DNA of 33,428 nucleotides from JAGLQA01 sp023135565. GTDB lineage: Bacteria > Acidobacteriota > Aminicenantia > UBA2199. This document shows positions 16,401 to 24,600 of the stretch, in pieces. A program made the translations under genes and the position numbers. Numbering within the stretch: position 1 is the first letter of the stretch; every line of letters begins with the position of its first letter. The stretch covers positions 1-33,428 of the forward strand of contig DAOWCY010000060.1 of NCBI GenBank assembly GCA_030639305.1. Reading direction: 5' to 3'. The notes beneath the pieces are model-generated. The model was given only the letters and a program-made list of their open reading frames with translations. It searched no databases and was not told where the DNA came from.

Positions 16401-16572
16401 GGCTAAAAAATTGGCCTGTCCCATTTTTTTGTTCATAAGCCGCTTCGCGGTAGAGACAGCGGGTGAGCGTTTTGTTTCTCAATTATAAGAAGTTTTGATC
16501 AAACTTTTTCAAAAGTTTGGCCCCCGGCAGGGCCGCCGGAGGCCAAAAAATTAGCCTGTCCCATTTTTGTTC
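16401..16572. repeat. Repeat element flanked by 32-34 bp near-identical direct repeats
   Basis: The segments 16401-16434 and 16541-16572 are near-identical (GGCTAAAAAATTGGCCTGTC and GGCCAAAAAATTAGCCTGTC at their starts, continuing through CCATTTTT to GTTC). Between them lie the dispersed modules: AAGCCGCTTCGCGG, the A/T module TTTTGATCAAACTTTTTCAAAAG and CCGGCAGGGCCGCCGG. The arrangement suggests insertion with duplication, or two tandem units of a composite repeat. It abuts the 5'-truncated methyltransferase remnant. Confidence 0.65.
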
Positions 16573-16730
16573 CCCTAGGTTCTTTTTACGCATTTATTCC
16601 CGCGGTGTTGATAGTATTCCTTTTTATTTTGCGCACCGCCTTAGAAGACAAAACCCTGCGAGCGGAGCTGCCGGGATACAAAGAATACACCCAAAAGGTG
16701 CGTTACCGCTTGTTCCCGAAGATATTTTAG
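16563..16730 (+). pseudogene. C-terminal remnant of an isoprenylcysteine methyltransferase-family gene
   Basis: In the frame ending at TAG 16728-16730 the translation contains FYAFIPAVLIVFLFILRTAL (a membrane span) followed by EDKTLRAELPGYKEYTQKVR and YRLFPKIF. This is the characteristic end of bacterial isoprenylcysteine carboxyl methyltransferase-like (PEMT/ICMT) membrane proteins. Only about 50 codons remain; the 5' portion is replaced by the repeat element, and no start with a ribosome binding site is present. The remnant runs to within 6 bases of the convergent epimerase stop. It is a clear case of gene erosion next to the repeats. Confidence 0.7.
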
Positions 16731-16736
16731 AAGAGA

Positions 16737-17726
16737 CTATATTTCGAAGTCCCGGGTATAGTCGTCTATGTGTGTCCTGTAATATTCTATGGTACGCAGC
16801 AAACCCTCTCGAAAGGACACTTCCGGTTCATAAGATAACAGCCTGCGCGCTTTCTCGATGGAAGCGCATAACCGGTCCGCTTCGCTGCCGCCGGGCCGCT
16901 GCCTTTCCTCCGCGGTGGCTATTTCTAACTTCTTATTTAGCAGGCTGCCTACCGTTTCGATTATCTCTTCAATAGAATGTTCAGCCCCGGAAGCGATATT
17001 AAATACTTCGCCGCACACATCCTCCCGGCTCCCGGCTGCCAGCAAACCGGCCGCCGTATTGCTTACATAGTTAAAATCCCTGGTTGAATCCAGGCGGCCT
17101 ACTTTTACTTTCCCGGTTTTTAGGGCTTGCAGGATGATGGTAGGAATCACCGCCTTCACGCCCTGCCCGGGGCCGAAAGTATTAAAAGGCCGCAGGATCA
17201 CTACCGGCAGCTTAAAAGAGCGGTAAAAACTCGATGCGATCTCCTCCCCGGCCAATTTCCCGGCCGCATAGGGTGAAGCGGGATTGGTGGGATGGTTTTC
17301 GTCGATAGGCAAATACCGGGCCGGGCCGTAAACCCCGGCGCTGGAGGTGAGAACGACTCTTTCAGCCCCGAACTCCCGGGCCGCCAGCAGCAAATTAATA
17401 GTGCCGTTGATGTTGATCTCTAAGGTCTCTTTGGGATGAAGCAAAGAGTAGTGAACCGAATTGACAGCAGCCAGGTGGAAAATAATTTCCGTATCTTTTA
17501 TAATACCGGGCAGCGCGGCGGAATCTCTTAGATCGCCATAAAAATTTTTTATTTTTTTTATTTTTTCGGGGGACAGAGATCTCTCCAGGTTATTGGCATC
17601 TTTTGCTTTGTGCCAGATGAACGCGGAAACCTCAGCGCCGCGGTCGATTAATAATTCGGTCAAAAAACTACCGATAAATCCACCGGCGCCGGTAACTAAT
17701 ACTTTTTTGTTTTTGTATTTATTCAT
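16737..17726 (-). CDS. NAD-dependent epimerase/dehydratase (extended SDR)
   Basis: 329 residues from ATG 17726. The Rossmann motif GAGGFIG is at 13-19, the active-site segment is PYAAGK (Tyr-xxx-Lys) with an upstream SSAGVYG, and RPFNTFGPGQ is the substrate-binding region of extended SDR sugar-nucleotide epimerases and dehydratases. The C-terminal end (RPGGSEADRLCASIEKARRL) is typical of UDP/GDP-sugar enzymes. The frame stays open for 32 more codons upstream, but that part (MFKLFQKFGPRQ...) is translated palindromic repeat, so the shorter start is chosen; its ribosome binding site (GAAGG) is itself contributed by the repeat edge. Likely role: making a nucleotide sugar for surface glycans. Exact substrate unknown. 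Confidence 0.88.
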   Translation of the reverse strand: MNKYKNKKVLVTGAGGFIGSFLTELLIDRGAEVSAFIWHKAKDANNLERSLSPEKIKKIKNFYGDLRDSAALPGIIKDTEIIFHLAAVNSVHYSLLHPKETLEININGTINLLLAAREFGAERVVLTSSAGVYGPARYLPIDENHPTNPASPYAAGKLAGEEIASSFYRSFKLPVVILRPFNTFGPGQGVKAVIPTIILQALKTGKVKVGRLDSTRDFNYVSNTAAGLLAAGSREDVCGEVFNIASGAEHSIEEIIETVGSLLNKKLEIATAEERQRPGGSEADRLCASIEKARRLLSYEPEVSFREGLLRTIEYYRTHIDDYTRDFEI

Positions 17727-17728
17727 AA

Positions 17729-17912
17729 ATTGCCTTCGGCGACCCCACGCGCGTGGGGGGGCGATGAGCCGCTTCGCGGCAGGACCCTGCCGGGGGCCAA
17801 ACTTTTGAAAAAGTTTGAACAAAACTTTTAATTATTTAGAATCAAAAGCTACCCCTGCTGCGAAGCGGCTCATCGCCTCCCCGTGCGCACGGGGCAAAAC
17901 TTTTGTTTAACC
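17729..17912. repeat. Composite palindromic repeat block
   Basis: Contains GCCTTCGGCGACCCC, CCCACGCGCGTGGG, AGCCGCTTCGCGGC, CCTGCCGGGGGCC, the A/T module (17799-17830), AATCAAAAGC and CCCCGTGCGCACGGGG. This is the most complete example of the composite unit in the window. It encodes the spurious N-terminal extension of the epimerase frame. Confidence 0.8.
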
Positions 17913-17922
17913 GCTTCGCCAA

Positions 17923-19938
17923 TTATTGGTGTTTTTTTCCGGGGAGCTGCAGTTTTTGGGGTGCGGCAACCTGCGTTAAGCCTTCTATCAAACTTTCGTT
18001 GCCCTGGGCATCGAGAGCAGCCACCGTATACTCATAACGGTTTTCATCTTCCTGCTCCAGCCCCCTGTCCCAATAATGAAACACATCGCCCCGTACCGTT
18101 GCCGGTTCCGTATAGGCTTGCGCGCCTTTTACCCGGCGGTACACCCGGTAGCTCACCACGTCGATGCCGTTCTGGAGATTCAAGGGGTTGCTTTCCCAGG
18201 TAACATCGAAAAAATACTCGATGGAAAAAAGATTCCGGTTTATTTTAAATTCAGATCGAATATTAACCGGGGGATGAATGAGCAGCACTCTCAATAGTTT
18301 TGAAGCGACTCCACCGGCTCCATAATCATCTATCACCTCGAGAGTAACCGTATAGTCATCCGCCGCCTCGTACCTGTGGGAAACGGTTCTGCCCTTGCCC
18401 ACGGTGTCGTCGCCGAAATCCCATAAATATTCGGCAATCGTGCCGTCGGGATCATTAGAGCCGGAAGCATCGAAATGAACAGTTACCGGGGCTACCCCGA
18501 TAGAGGGATTCATGGTAAAGACAGCCACCGGCGGGTGAGTGACATAAACATAACCCTGGGCAATACCGCTGATGCCGTCATTGTCTTTTACAGTCAGGGT
18601 GATAGTATAGATGCCTTTTTGGGTATAGGTGTGATTGGGCTTAACGCCGCCGCCGTAAGAACCGTCGCCGAAATCCCAACCGTAACTAACGATCGTGCCG
18701 TCGGGATCGGAACTGCCCGACGCATCGAATGAAACTTTTAACGGCGGCTTGCCGCTTTCAGGGCTGTGGGTAAACTGGGCAATAGGCGATTCGACCTGCG
18801 GTGGTTCACCGGCAGGCAGCATGGTGTAAAACACATCGCCGTCGAAGCCTTCATCCGCTTCGCACCAAACGATATGTACATAACCGTTGTTATCGGGGCT
18901 GATGCAGGGGTACATGTCCTCTTTGCCGTTGGAGACTTTTACCTCCTGGCCCCAAACGCCCAACCTGTTGGCTACGTTGTAATAAATATAAGGCCCGGCC
19001 TGGTAAACCGCATGAAGGGTATCGTTATCGTCGATGTCGATAGTCACGAAACCGCGCCGCGCCCGCTCCTGGTTAATGCGTTTCACCTCGGCCCAAACAC
19101 CCTCCCGCCTGTTCGTATAATTGACTTTGCCGCCGGTAGCGGAACTTATCACATGAACATTATTGTCCGAATCTACTACGATTCCCGGCCAACTATTCAT
19201 TTTTCCTACCGGCGTCACATCTACGGGGTCGGACCAACTGCCGCCGCTCTCTTTCTCCGAAAATTTAATCGTTTTGCCGCTGTGACTGCCCTCATGCCAC
19301 ACCACATAGGCGCTGCTGCCTTGACAAAATATATCGGGATGCATAGCCAGGTCCCAGTCGCCATTCCAGGTGGCATTCTTCGATAGGTAAACGGATTTAC
19401 TCCAGGAATTGCCGGATTTCCAGGTGTTCCGGGTGCGCCAGTGTTCGGACGTGCCGGAAAATTGCGCGCTGCACCAAGCTACATTTATTACATTGTTATC
19501 ATAGATACCGATCCGCGGCCAGTTGGAATTATAAGGGCTGGAAATTATTTTTTGCCTGCTTCCCTGCCAGGCGCCGTTTTGGAACTTGCCGTAATAGATT
19601 TCCCTGCCGCTGCTGAGACCGTCAGCCCAGACAAGATGGATCACCCCGTCGGGGCCGATGCCGATATGCGGGTTTTTAGAGAATTCACGTGTGTCATAGG
19701 CAGGTTTAGGTCGTGACCAGGAGCCGTTCGACTTTATGCTGTAAAAGGTATCGCTGTTAGTACCGGAGTAGCCCCCTTCTTCGCGCCAGACCACCATCAC
19801 TTTGTCGCCGTAAGGCAGTACCCAGGGATGGTTAGAGGGGGTATTGGGCAGCTTCGACAGGTTAACGGCCTGGCCGGAAGCAAAAACAGTAAACAGTACC
19901 ACAGAAATTAAAATCATATATATCTTTTTTATTTTCAT
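17923..19938 (-). CDS. Exported beta-propeller-like protein with two PKD domains
   Basis: 671 residues from ATG 19938. A signal peptide (about 1-24) is followed by sialidase/BNR-like repeats with recurring VVWRE, LVWAD, VAWC, VVWHE and IVWCE strands spaced about 50-60 residues, which fit a six-bladed propeller over about 25-370. Two PKD domains follow (about 385-550), each with FDASGS-DPDGT and the WDFGD core motif. A fibronectin-III-like region closes the protein, with no anchor or sorting tail. The ATG at 19962 is 8 codons upstream but lies between the -35 and -10 boxes of the gene's promoter, so it cannot be in the transcript. The protein probably binds polymers or other proteins at or outside the cell surface; no catalytic residues are evident. 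Confidence 0.82.
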   Translation of the reverse strand: MKIKKIYMILISVVLFTVFASGQAVNLSKLPNTPSNHPWVLPYGDKVMVVWREEGGYSGTNSDTFYSIKSNGSWSRPKPAYDTREFSKNPHIGIGPDGVIHLVWADGLSSGREIYYGKFQNGAWQGSRQKIISSPYNSNWPRIGIYDNNVINVAWCSAQFSGTSEHWRTRNTWKSGNSWSKSVYLSKNATWNGDWDLAMHPDIFCQGSSAYVVWHEGSHSGKTIKFSEKESGGSWSDPVDVTPVGKMNSWPGIVVDSDNNVHVISSATGGKVNYTNRREGVWAEVKRINQERARRGFVTIDIDDNDTLHAVYQAGPYIYYNVANRLGVWGQEVKVSNGKEDMYPCISPDNNGYVHIVWCEADEGFDGDVFYTMLPAGEPPQVESPIAQFTHSPESGKPPLKVSFDASGSSDPDGTIVSYGWDFGDGSYGGGVKPNHTYTQKGIYTITLTVKDNDGISGIAQGYVYVTHPPVAVFTMNPSIGVAPVTVHFDASGSNDPDGTIAEYLWDFGDDTVGKGRTVSHRYEAADDYTVTLEVIDDYGAGGVASKLLRVLLIHPPVNIRSEFKINRNLFSIEYFFDVTWESNPLNLQNGIDVVSYRVYRRVKGAQAYTEPATVRGDVFHYWDRGLEQEDENRYEYTVAALDAQGNESLIEGLTQVAAPQKLQLPGKKHQ

Positions 19939-19944
19939 ATGGTT

Positions 19945-19973
19945 AATATAAATAATTTCCATCTATTTGTCAA
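19945..19973 (-). promoter_or_regulatory. Promoter of the PKD-protein gene, predicted leaderless
   Basis: Minus strand TTGACA (19973-19968), 17-nt spacer, TATATT (19950-19945). The expected transcription start falls at about 19938, the A of the ATG, and no ribosome binding site is visible, so the mRNA should be leaderless. Confidence 0.65.
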
Positions 19974-20025
19974 CAAAACAGTGCAAAACTATAATGAAGT
20001 ACTGCCGCTCCAGCCCCGGGGGTTA

Positions 20026-20898
20026 TCAACGGCAAATCAAACCGGTGATTTCCCTGGTATAGGGATGGGATGGCCTTTGAAAAACAGGAACTGTTTCTCC
20101 TGCTTCCACGATTTCACCATTTAGGATAATGTAGATATAGTCGGCAATGTGTCTAACTATCGCTAAATCGTGGGTAATCAACAGGATGCTGAGGCTGCGG
20201 CGGCCACGGACATTGTTGATTAATTTCATAAAATCCCGGCGGGCAGCGGCGTCTAAAGCAGACGCCGGTTCATCCAAAATCAACAGCCGGGGGTTTTGTA
20301 GAATGGCCAGGGTCAGCAGGGCCCGCTGGTTTTCTCCCTCGCTCAATTCGAAAGGATAGGAATTCAGCAGTTTGAGCGGGTCCTCTATGCCCAGGACTTT
20401 TAGGATTTCGATAGCTTCTCGATAGGCTGGAGGTGATGCCCGCCTTAAGCGTTTAATGCTTTTTATGCCTTCGGCGAGCAGGGGGCGCTTTTTGAAAAAA
20501 CTGCCCCCTGCACCCCCGCAAAAACTTTTGATTATGGCTTTTCTTTTCAAGCTAATAGTACTGGGGATCGCCGATCCCAGTTTTAGGACCGGGTTGAAAG
20601 ACGCCGCGGCGTTTTGCGGCGCATAAAAAATTTCCCGGCCCCTGACTTTTTTCAGCCAGCGGGAATCTACCTCCCTGCCCTCATAAAAAAAACGGCCCGA
20701 CGTCACCTGGATATTTTCGGGCAGCAGGGCGGAGATCGTTTTTGCCAGCATGGATTTTCCCGCCCCCGATTCCCCGATCAGGGCGGTAATTTTATCTTTC
20801 GCGATGTCTAAGTTAATCTCTTTTAAGATTGGGACAGCTCTTGTTTTCCCGGGCTGAGCGGTTTTTACAGATAGATTTTCAATTTTTAGTAAACACAT
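20026..20898 (-). CDS. ABC transporter ATP-binding protein, DppD/OppD-like, with repeat insertion
   Basis: 290 residues from ATG 20898. Walker A GESGAGKS is at 42-49, Q-loop Gln near 95, Walker B LLILDEP at 205-211 and the switch His243 in LITHD, matching oligopeptide/nickel-type importers. Three oddities: residues about 120-147 are encoded by a palindromic repeat absent from the family; the signature motif reads LSEGE instead of LSGGQ/M; and the protein stops right after SHPYTREI, lacking the usual C-terminal 30-50 residues of DppD. No permease or binding-protein gene is nearby. It may be a decaying orphan or may tolerate the insertion in a surface loop of the helical domain. The frame stays open upstream to 21051, but that part is repeat sequence beyond the promoter. 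Confidence 0.8.
   Translation of the reverse strand: MCLLKIENLSVKTAQPGKTRAVPILKEINLDIAKDKITALIGESGAGKSMLAKTISALLPENIQVTSGRFFYEGREVDSRWLKKVRGREIFYAPQNAAASFNPVLKLGSAIPSTISLKRKAIIKSFCGGAGGSFFKKRPLLAEGIKSIKRLRRASPPAYREAIEILKVLGIEDPLKLLNSYPFELSEGENQRALLTLAILQNPRLLILDEPASALDAAARRDFMKLINNVRGRRSLSILLITHDLAIVRHIADYIYIILNGEIVEAGETVPVFQRPSHPYTREITGLICR
20462..20545. repeat. Palindromic repeat inserted in frame inside the ABC ATPase gene
   Basis: GCAGGGGGC (20478-20486) and GCCCCCTGC (20503-20511) form a 9-bp perfect stem. The flanks ATGCCTTCGGCGA (20465-20477) and AAAACTTTTGATTAT (20521-20535) are the same modules found in intergenic blocks at 17731, 29960 and 30169. The reading frame of the ATPase passes through without a stop. 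Confidence 0.75.
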
Positions 20899-20907
20899 GT
20901 AAGTCTC

Positions 20908-20936
20908 ATAATACCATCCCGGCATATTTTTGGCAA
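20908..20936 (-). promoter_or_regulatory. Promoter of the ABC ATPase gene, nearly leaderless
   Basis: Minus strand TTGCCA (20936-20931), 17-nt spacer, TATTAT (20913-20908) with TG one base upstream (extended -10). The predicted start near 20901 leaves only about 3 nt before the ATG at 20898. Confidence 0.6.
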
Positions 20937-21003
20937 CCCCGTACGCACGGGGAGGCGACCCCATTCGCGTGGGGACGGCGTCCCCACGCCAATAAACCGC
21001 TGC
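20937..21003. repeat. Palindromic repeats CCCCGTACGCACGGGG and GGGGACGGCGTCCCC
   Basis: Three successive hairpin-forming palindromes (about 20939-20954, 20963-20980 and 20973-20990) and an AAACCGCTGCGCGGC module at 20995. Same family as the other blocks. Confidence 0.75.
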
Positions 21004-21046
21004 GCGGCAAAGTAAAAGTATATGTAACCGGTGACTTGCGGAAGGA

Positions 21047-21101
21047 GGCAACTTACTTTGCTTTCGAAGGCAACTTATTTTGCTCCGTCAACTTAGATTG
21101 C
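21047..21101. repeat. Three imperfect tandem copies of GGCAACTTACTTTGC
   Basis: GGCAACTTACTTTGC (21047-21061), GGCAACTTATTTTGC (21069-21083) and CAACTTAGATTGC (21089-21101), spaced about 20-22 nt. No gene overlaps them. They could be protein-binding iterons or a short repeat relic. Confidence 0.5.
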
Positions 21102-21244
21102 CCCGTTACGGCCCTTTCCCTTCGCTTTCCCGCAACTGTGTTAAACATTGACTGTCCAGGGTTTTGTCCTGTTTGGGGGGCATGATGTGTCCGGCGCGCT
21201 GCTCTGCACCCCGGCGCGTAATTAATGACATTTTTTGCCGATTA

Positions 21245-21263
21245 TGTGACAAATTTTGTCACA
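21245..21263. promoter_or_regulatory. Perfect 19-bp palindrome TGTGACAAATTTTGTCACA, candidate operator
   Basis: Nine-base arms around a single central base. It lies between the divergent ABC ATPase and C25 peptidase genes, about 280 nt upstream of the latter's -35 box. The symmetry suits a dimeric repressor or activator; the TGTGA to TCACA spacing is 9, not the 6 of CRP sites. Confidence 0.5.
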
Positions 21264-21310
21264 CTTTTCTCTTAATAGGCTTTATTAGAGAAGGTTTTTA
21301 GAAATTCCAC

Positions 21311-21405
21311 GCCGCCGCTAAAAAGGCTGTAAACTGCCCGGCGGCACATAAAAAAAGGCCCGAAACGCCCATATGCACGGAAATCTGTATATTATTCGCC
21401 GGGCC
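21311..21405. other. GC-rich structured segment, possible small RNA or leader
   Basis: Two stems: GCCGCCG (21311-21317) with CGGCGGC (21339-21345), and GGCCCG (21357-21362) with CGGGCC (21400-21405), separated by A-rich linkers. It does not share the modules of the dispersed repeats. The whole stretch 20899-21661 contains no credible gene apart from promoter and repeat elements. Confidence 0.35.
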
Positions 21406-21525
21406 CGAGGTGCAAGTGCATTCTTTTAAAACCCCGGCAAGCGCCAGGTTTGGCATGAAAATTGCTACACTTAATTGTTATGGTTTATAACAATAAATTG
21501 GACAACCCCTATAACTATATAAATA

Positions 21526-21554
21526 TTGACAAAAGAAAGTTATTGTGTTATGAT
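21526..21554 (+). promoter_or_regulatory. Promoter of the C25 peptidase gene
   Basis: TTGACA (21526-21531), 17-nt spacer, TATGAT (21549-21554) with TG one base upstream. Predicted start near 21561, about 100 nt before the ATG at 21662; the leader contains a small CAGT/ACTG hairpin. Confidence 0.75.
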
Positions 21555-21661
21555 TGCAAAGTTGTAACGGCTGTCTTTTTGCGCGGGAAACAATTCGGTT
21601 CCCTGTCGGCAGTGTAGTACTGCTGGCAGGAGAACTTATTTTCCTGCGAGGAGGCTTTATA

Positions 21662-24600
21662 ATGAAAAAAAAAAATTTGAGAAAAAGTTTTGCGGCCCTA
21701 TTGACGGGCGCGATAATATTTATATTGGCCGGGAGCACGGCGGTTTTCGCTCAATCCCCCCCGGCACTGGACGGGCAGTTGGATGCTGTCTATAAAAGTC
21801 ATGGCAGAAGCTTCAGTTATCAAGGTTTTTATTTGAATGCCAATGCTATCTTGTATATCATCGACGACACCGGCATCGACGCCACTTACGTCTATATCGC
21901 CTGGGTCATCGATAGGGCTTTTAATGATAATAGTTACGGCACCTATAAACATAGTTCGTGGGGCGGCACCGGTCATACGTTTCACGACCTGGCGGAGAGT
22001 GATAAGCAGCGCCTGGACTTAGAGAATGACTGCGGTGAAATCGTGTTGGACTACACCATGGACTTGCTTCACGGACCCTACGATCCCGACACTGGGGATC
22101 CCGTCTACGGTGCTTATGGAACGCCTTCCGGTTTTGAAGCAGATTCTGATCCTGCTACGAATTTGTCGGAAGACACGTTACAGTCATACATCAACGCCCC
22201 GGACTGGACCGCCACATATATTTCTTACGACACATCTACGGCTTCCAACCTGAATGACTTCGGTTACTGTGTCGCAGGTGATTGCTCTGTGGGAGTCCTT
22301 GACTTATTAGGAACTCCCTCCATGTTCGACGACGGCACGTCACCCTCCTGGGATGACGAAGCCAATTATATCCCGGATCAAACAAATTATCCCGATTGGG
22401 AGTACAGTATAATCTGGGAAATGAAGATTAACCGCAGCGTATTTGCTAAACAATGTATAGGGTGTGCTTGCGACGGTGTGTACCAGGGCGTTGCCACCAA
22501 CCCGGTGGAACTGCACGCTTCTCCCAGTAAGAGCGTAAGCCCGGTGACCACATTCCCCGCCCCCGGGAAGATAGGGGATTATGTCTGGCATGATGTGAAC
22601 CGGGACGGGGTACAGGATTTTAATGAGCCGGGTTTTGCTAATGTCACTTTAGCTCTTTACACCGACCCCGACGGCGACGGTTCTTACGCGGACGGTTCCC
22701 TTATAGAAACCACCAACACCGACTTGAACGGTTACTACGCATTTCTTAACTTAGGAGAAGGGAACTATATCGTGGAAGTAACCGATACCAACGGGGTATT
22801 AGCCGGTTTTTCCACCACCACAGGCACTACCAACCCCCACAGCGCCATTGCCCTGGAACAGGGCGGAGCATACTTAGATGCCGACTTCGGTTATGCCCTC
22901 ACCGATGACACACTGGCGGTAATCGGTGATTTTGTGTGGAGCGATGCTGATGACGACGGTATGCAGGACCCCGGCGAACCGGGCATCGGCGGCGTAACCG
23001 TCCGCCTGTGGGAAGATACCGACGGTGACGGCTATGATGATCTTGTGGCCGACACCACCACGGGGGATGACGGTTATTACCTCTTTACCAACGTGGCCCC
23101 CGGAGACTACAAAGTGGAAGTAACGGATACAGGTAGTCTGTTAACCGGCTATACCCTGACCGACGGGCCGCAGAGCAGCACCGACCCCACGCATGTGATT
23201 ACTGTTGCCGCCGGCGATGCATATCTCAACGCCGACTTCGGTTATTACAAAGCGACAGGCCTGTATTCCCTGGGCAACCAGGTGTGGTTGGAAATTGATA
23301 AATCAGGCCGGCCGCCCCTGGCGGGTGAGCCTGCTGACGCGGGCCACGGCGAATATGAAGCAGCCAAAACTACCGACACCGGGATCGCTAACGTCACCCT
23401 TAATCTTTTCAAGGACAGCGATGGTGACGGTGTGCGGGATGCGGATGAATCGATAATCGCCACCACCACCACCGCTGCCGACGGAACTTACTCTTTCGAC
23501 GGCCTGGAGCCGGGCGATTACCTGGTTGAAGTCAGCGACCTCGATAACGTCCTGAAAGACTTTCGCAAGAGCCTCTACTACTACAACGAACCCGACCCCA
23601 TATTCGGCGCCGGCGGCGACCCCACCACCGATACCGGCGTGGACAACTACAGCAAGAGAGAATCTTATGCCGTGACTATCACTACTGCCGATAATACCAC
23701 CGCCGACTTCGGCTATTGGGTCGATGTCGATAACGGCAGCCCGGGAATCGTGGGCGACTATGTCTGGTTCGACCTGGACGGCGACACGGTTCAAGACCCG
23801 GATGAGCCCGGTATCGAAGGGGTGCTGGTGGAACTCTGGTCCGTGACTAAAAAAGGAGCCGATAGCAAACAATTGGGTGAGGCTTATACAGACGGCAGCG
23901 GTAAATACCTCTTTTCAAACCTGGACGTCAGTGCACAAGGCGTAACATACCGGGTGAAGGTGGCTGCCGGTAACTTTGCTGCGGGTGGTCCCCTTGAGAA
24001 TTACTTTCTCACCACCCAGGGCGCCCCGGTTCCCGCGGCCCCCCACGTAGAAGATTCAGTCGCCCTAACTGACACCAATAGTACCGACCTGACCCTGGAC
24101 TTCGGCTATTCCCTTAATGATCCGGGCGGCGGCACCCTCACCTACACCATCGGCGATTATGTGTGGCTCGACGTAAACGAAGATGGTATACAGGGTGATC
24201 CGCTGCTTGAAGGTGGTATCCAGGATGTGACCCTGGCTCTTTACCGGGACAACGGCACTATCGGCGTAATCGATGCTGCAGATACTATTATTGCCACCAC
24301 TACCACCGACAACACCCTGGGCACCAAAAAAAATTACGAATTTACCGGTCTGACCGACGGTAATTACATCGTGCAGATAACCGACGAAAATAATGTATTA
24401 ACCGGTTATTATAAGACCTTCGGCATTATCCCCTGGCCGGTAACCATCAGCGGCGCCGACAATCTTAATATCGATTTCGGTTTTAACGCCCCGGAACCAC
24501 CCACCCACGCCTTTATTACTCCTTTCCATGCCTACAGCGACGGCGGCAGAGTGGTGGTGCATTGGGAAACCGCTGCCGAAATCGGCACCGCCGGTTTCTA

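Noticed and set aside
16517..16975. 152-codon open frame on the plus strand
   Set aside because: Its frame is not the one with protein similarity: it runs antisense into the epimerase gene, while the methyltransferase-like translation is in another frame ending at 16730.
17729..17912. CRISPR array
   Set aside because: Repeats are palindromic modules of varied length and order, without regular spacers or nearby cas genes.
19936..19962. Upstream ATG (19962) as the start of the PKD-domain gene
   Set aside because: It lies between the -35 and -10 boxes, so the transcript would not include it, and it only adds eight residues before a good signal peptide.
21245..21263. CRP/FNR binding site
   Set aside because: The half-sites TGTGA and TCACA are 9 nt apart rather than 6, so a standard CRP dimer would not fit.
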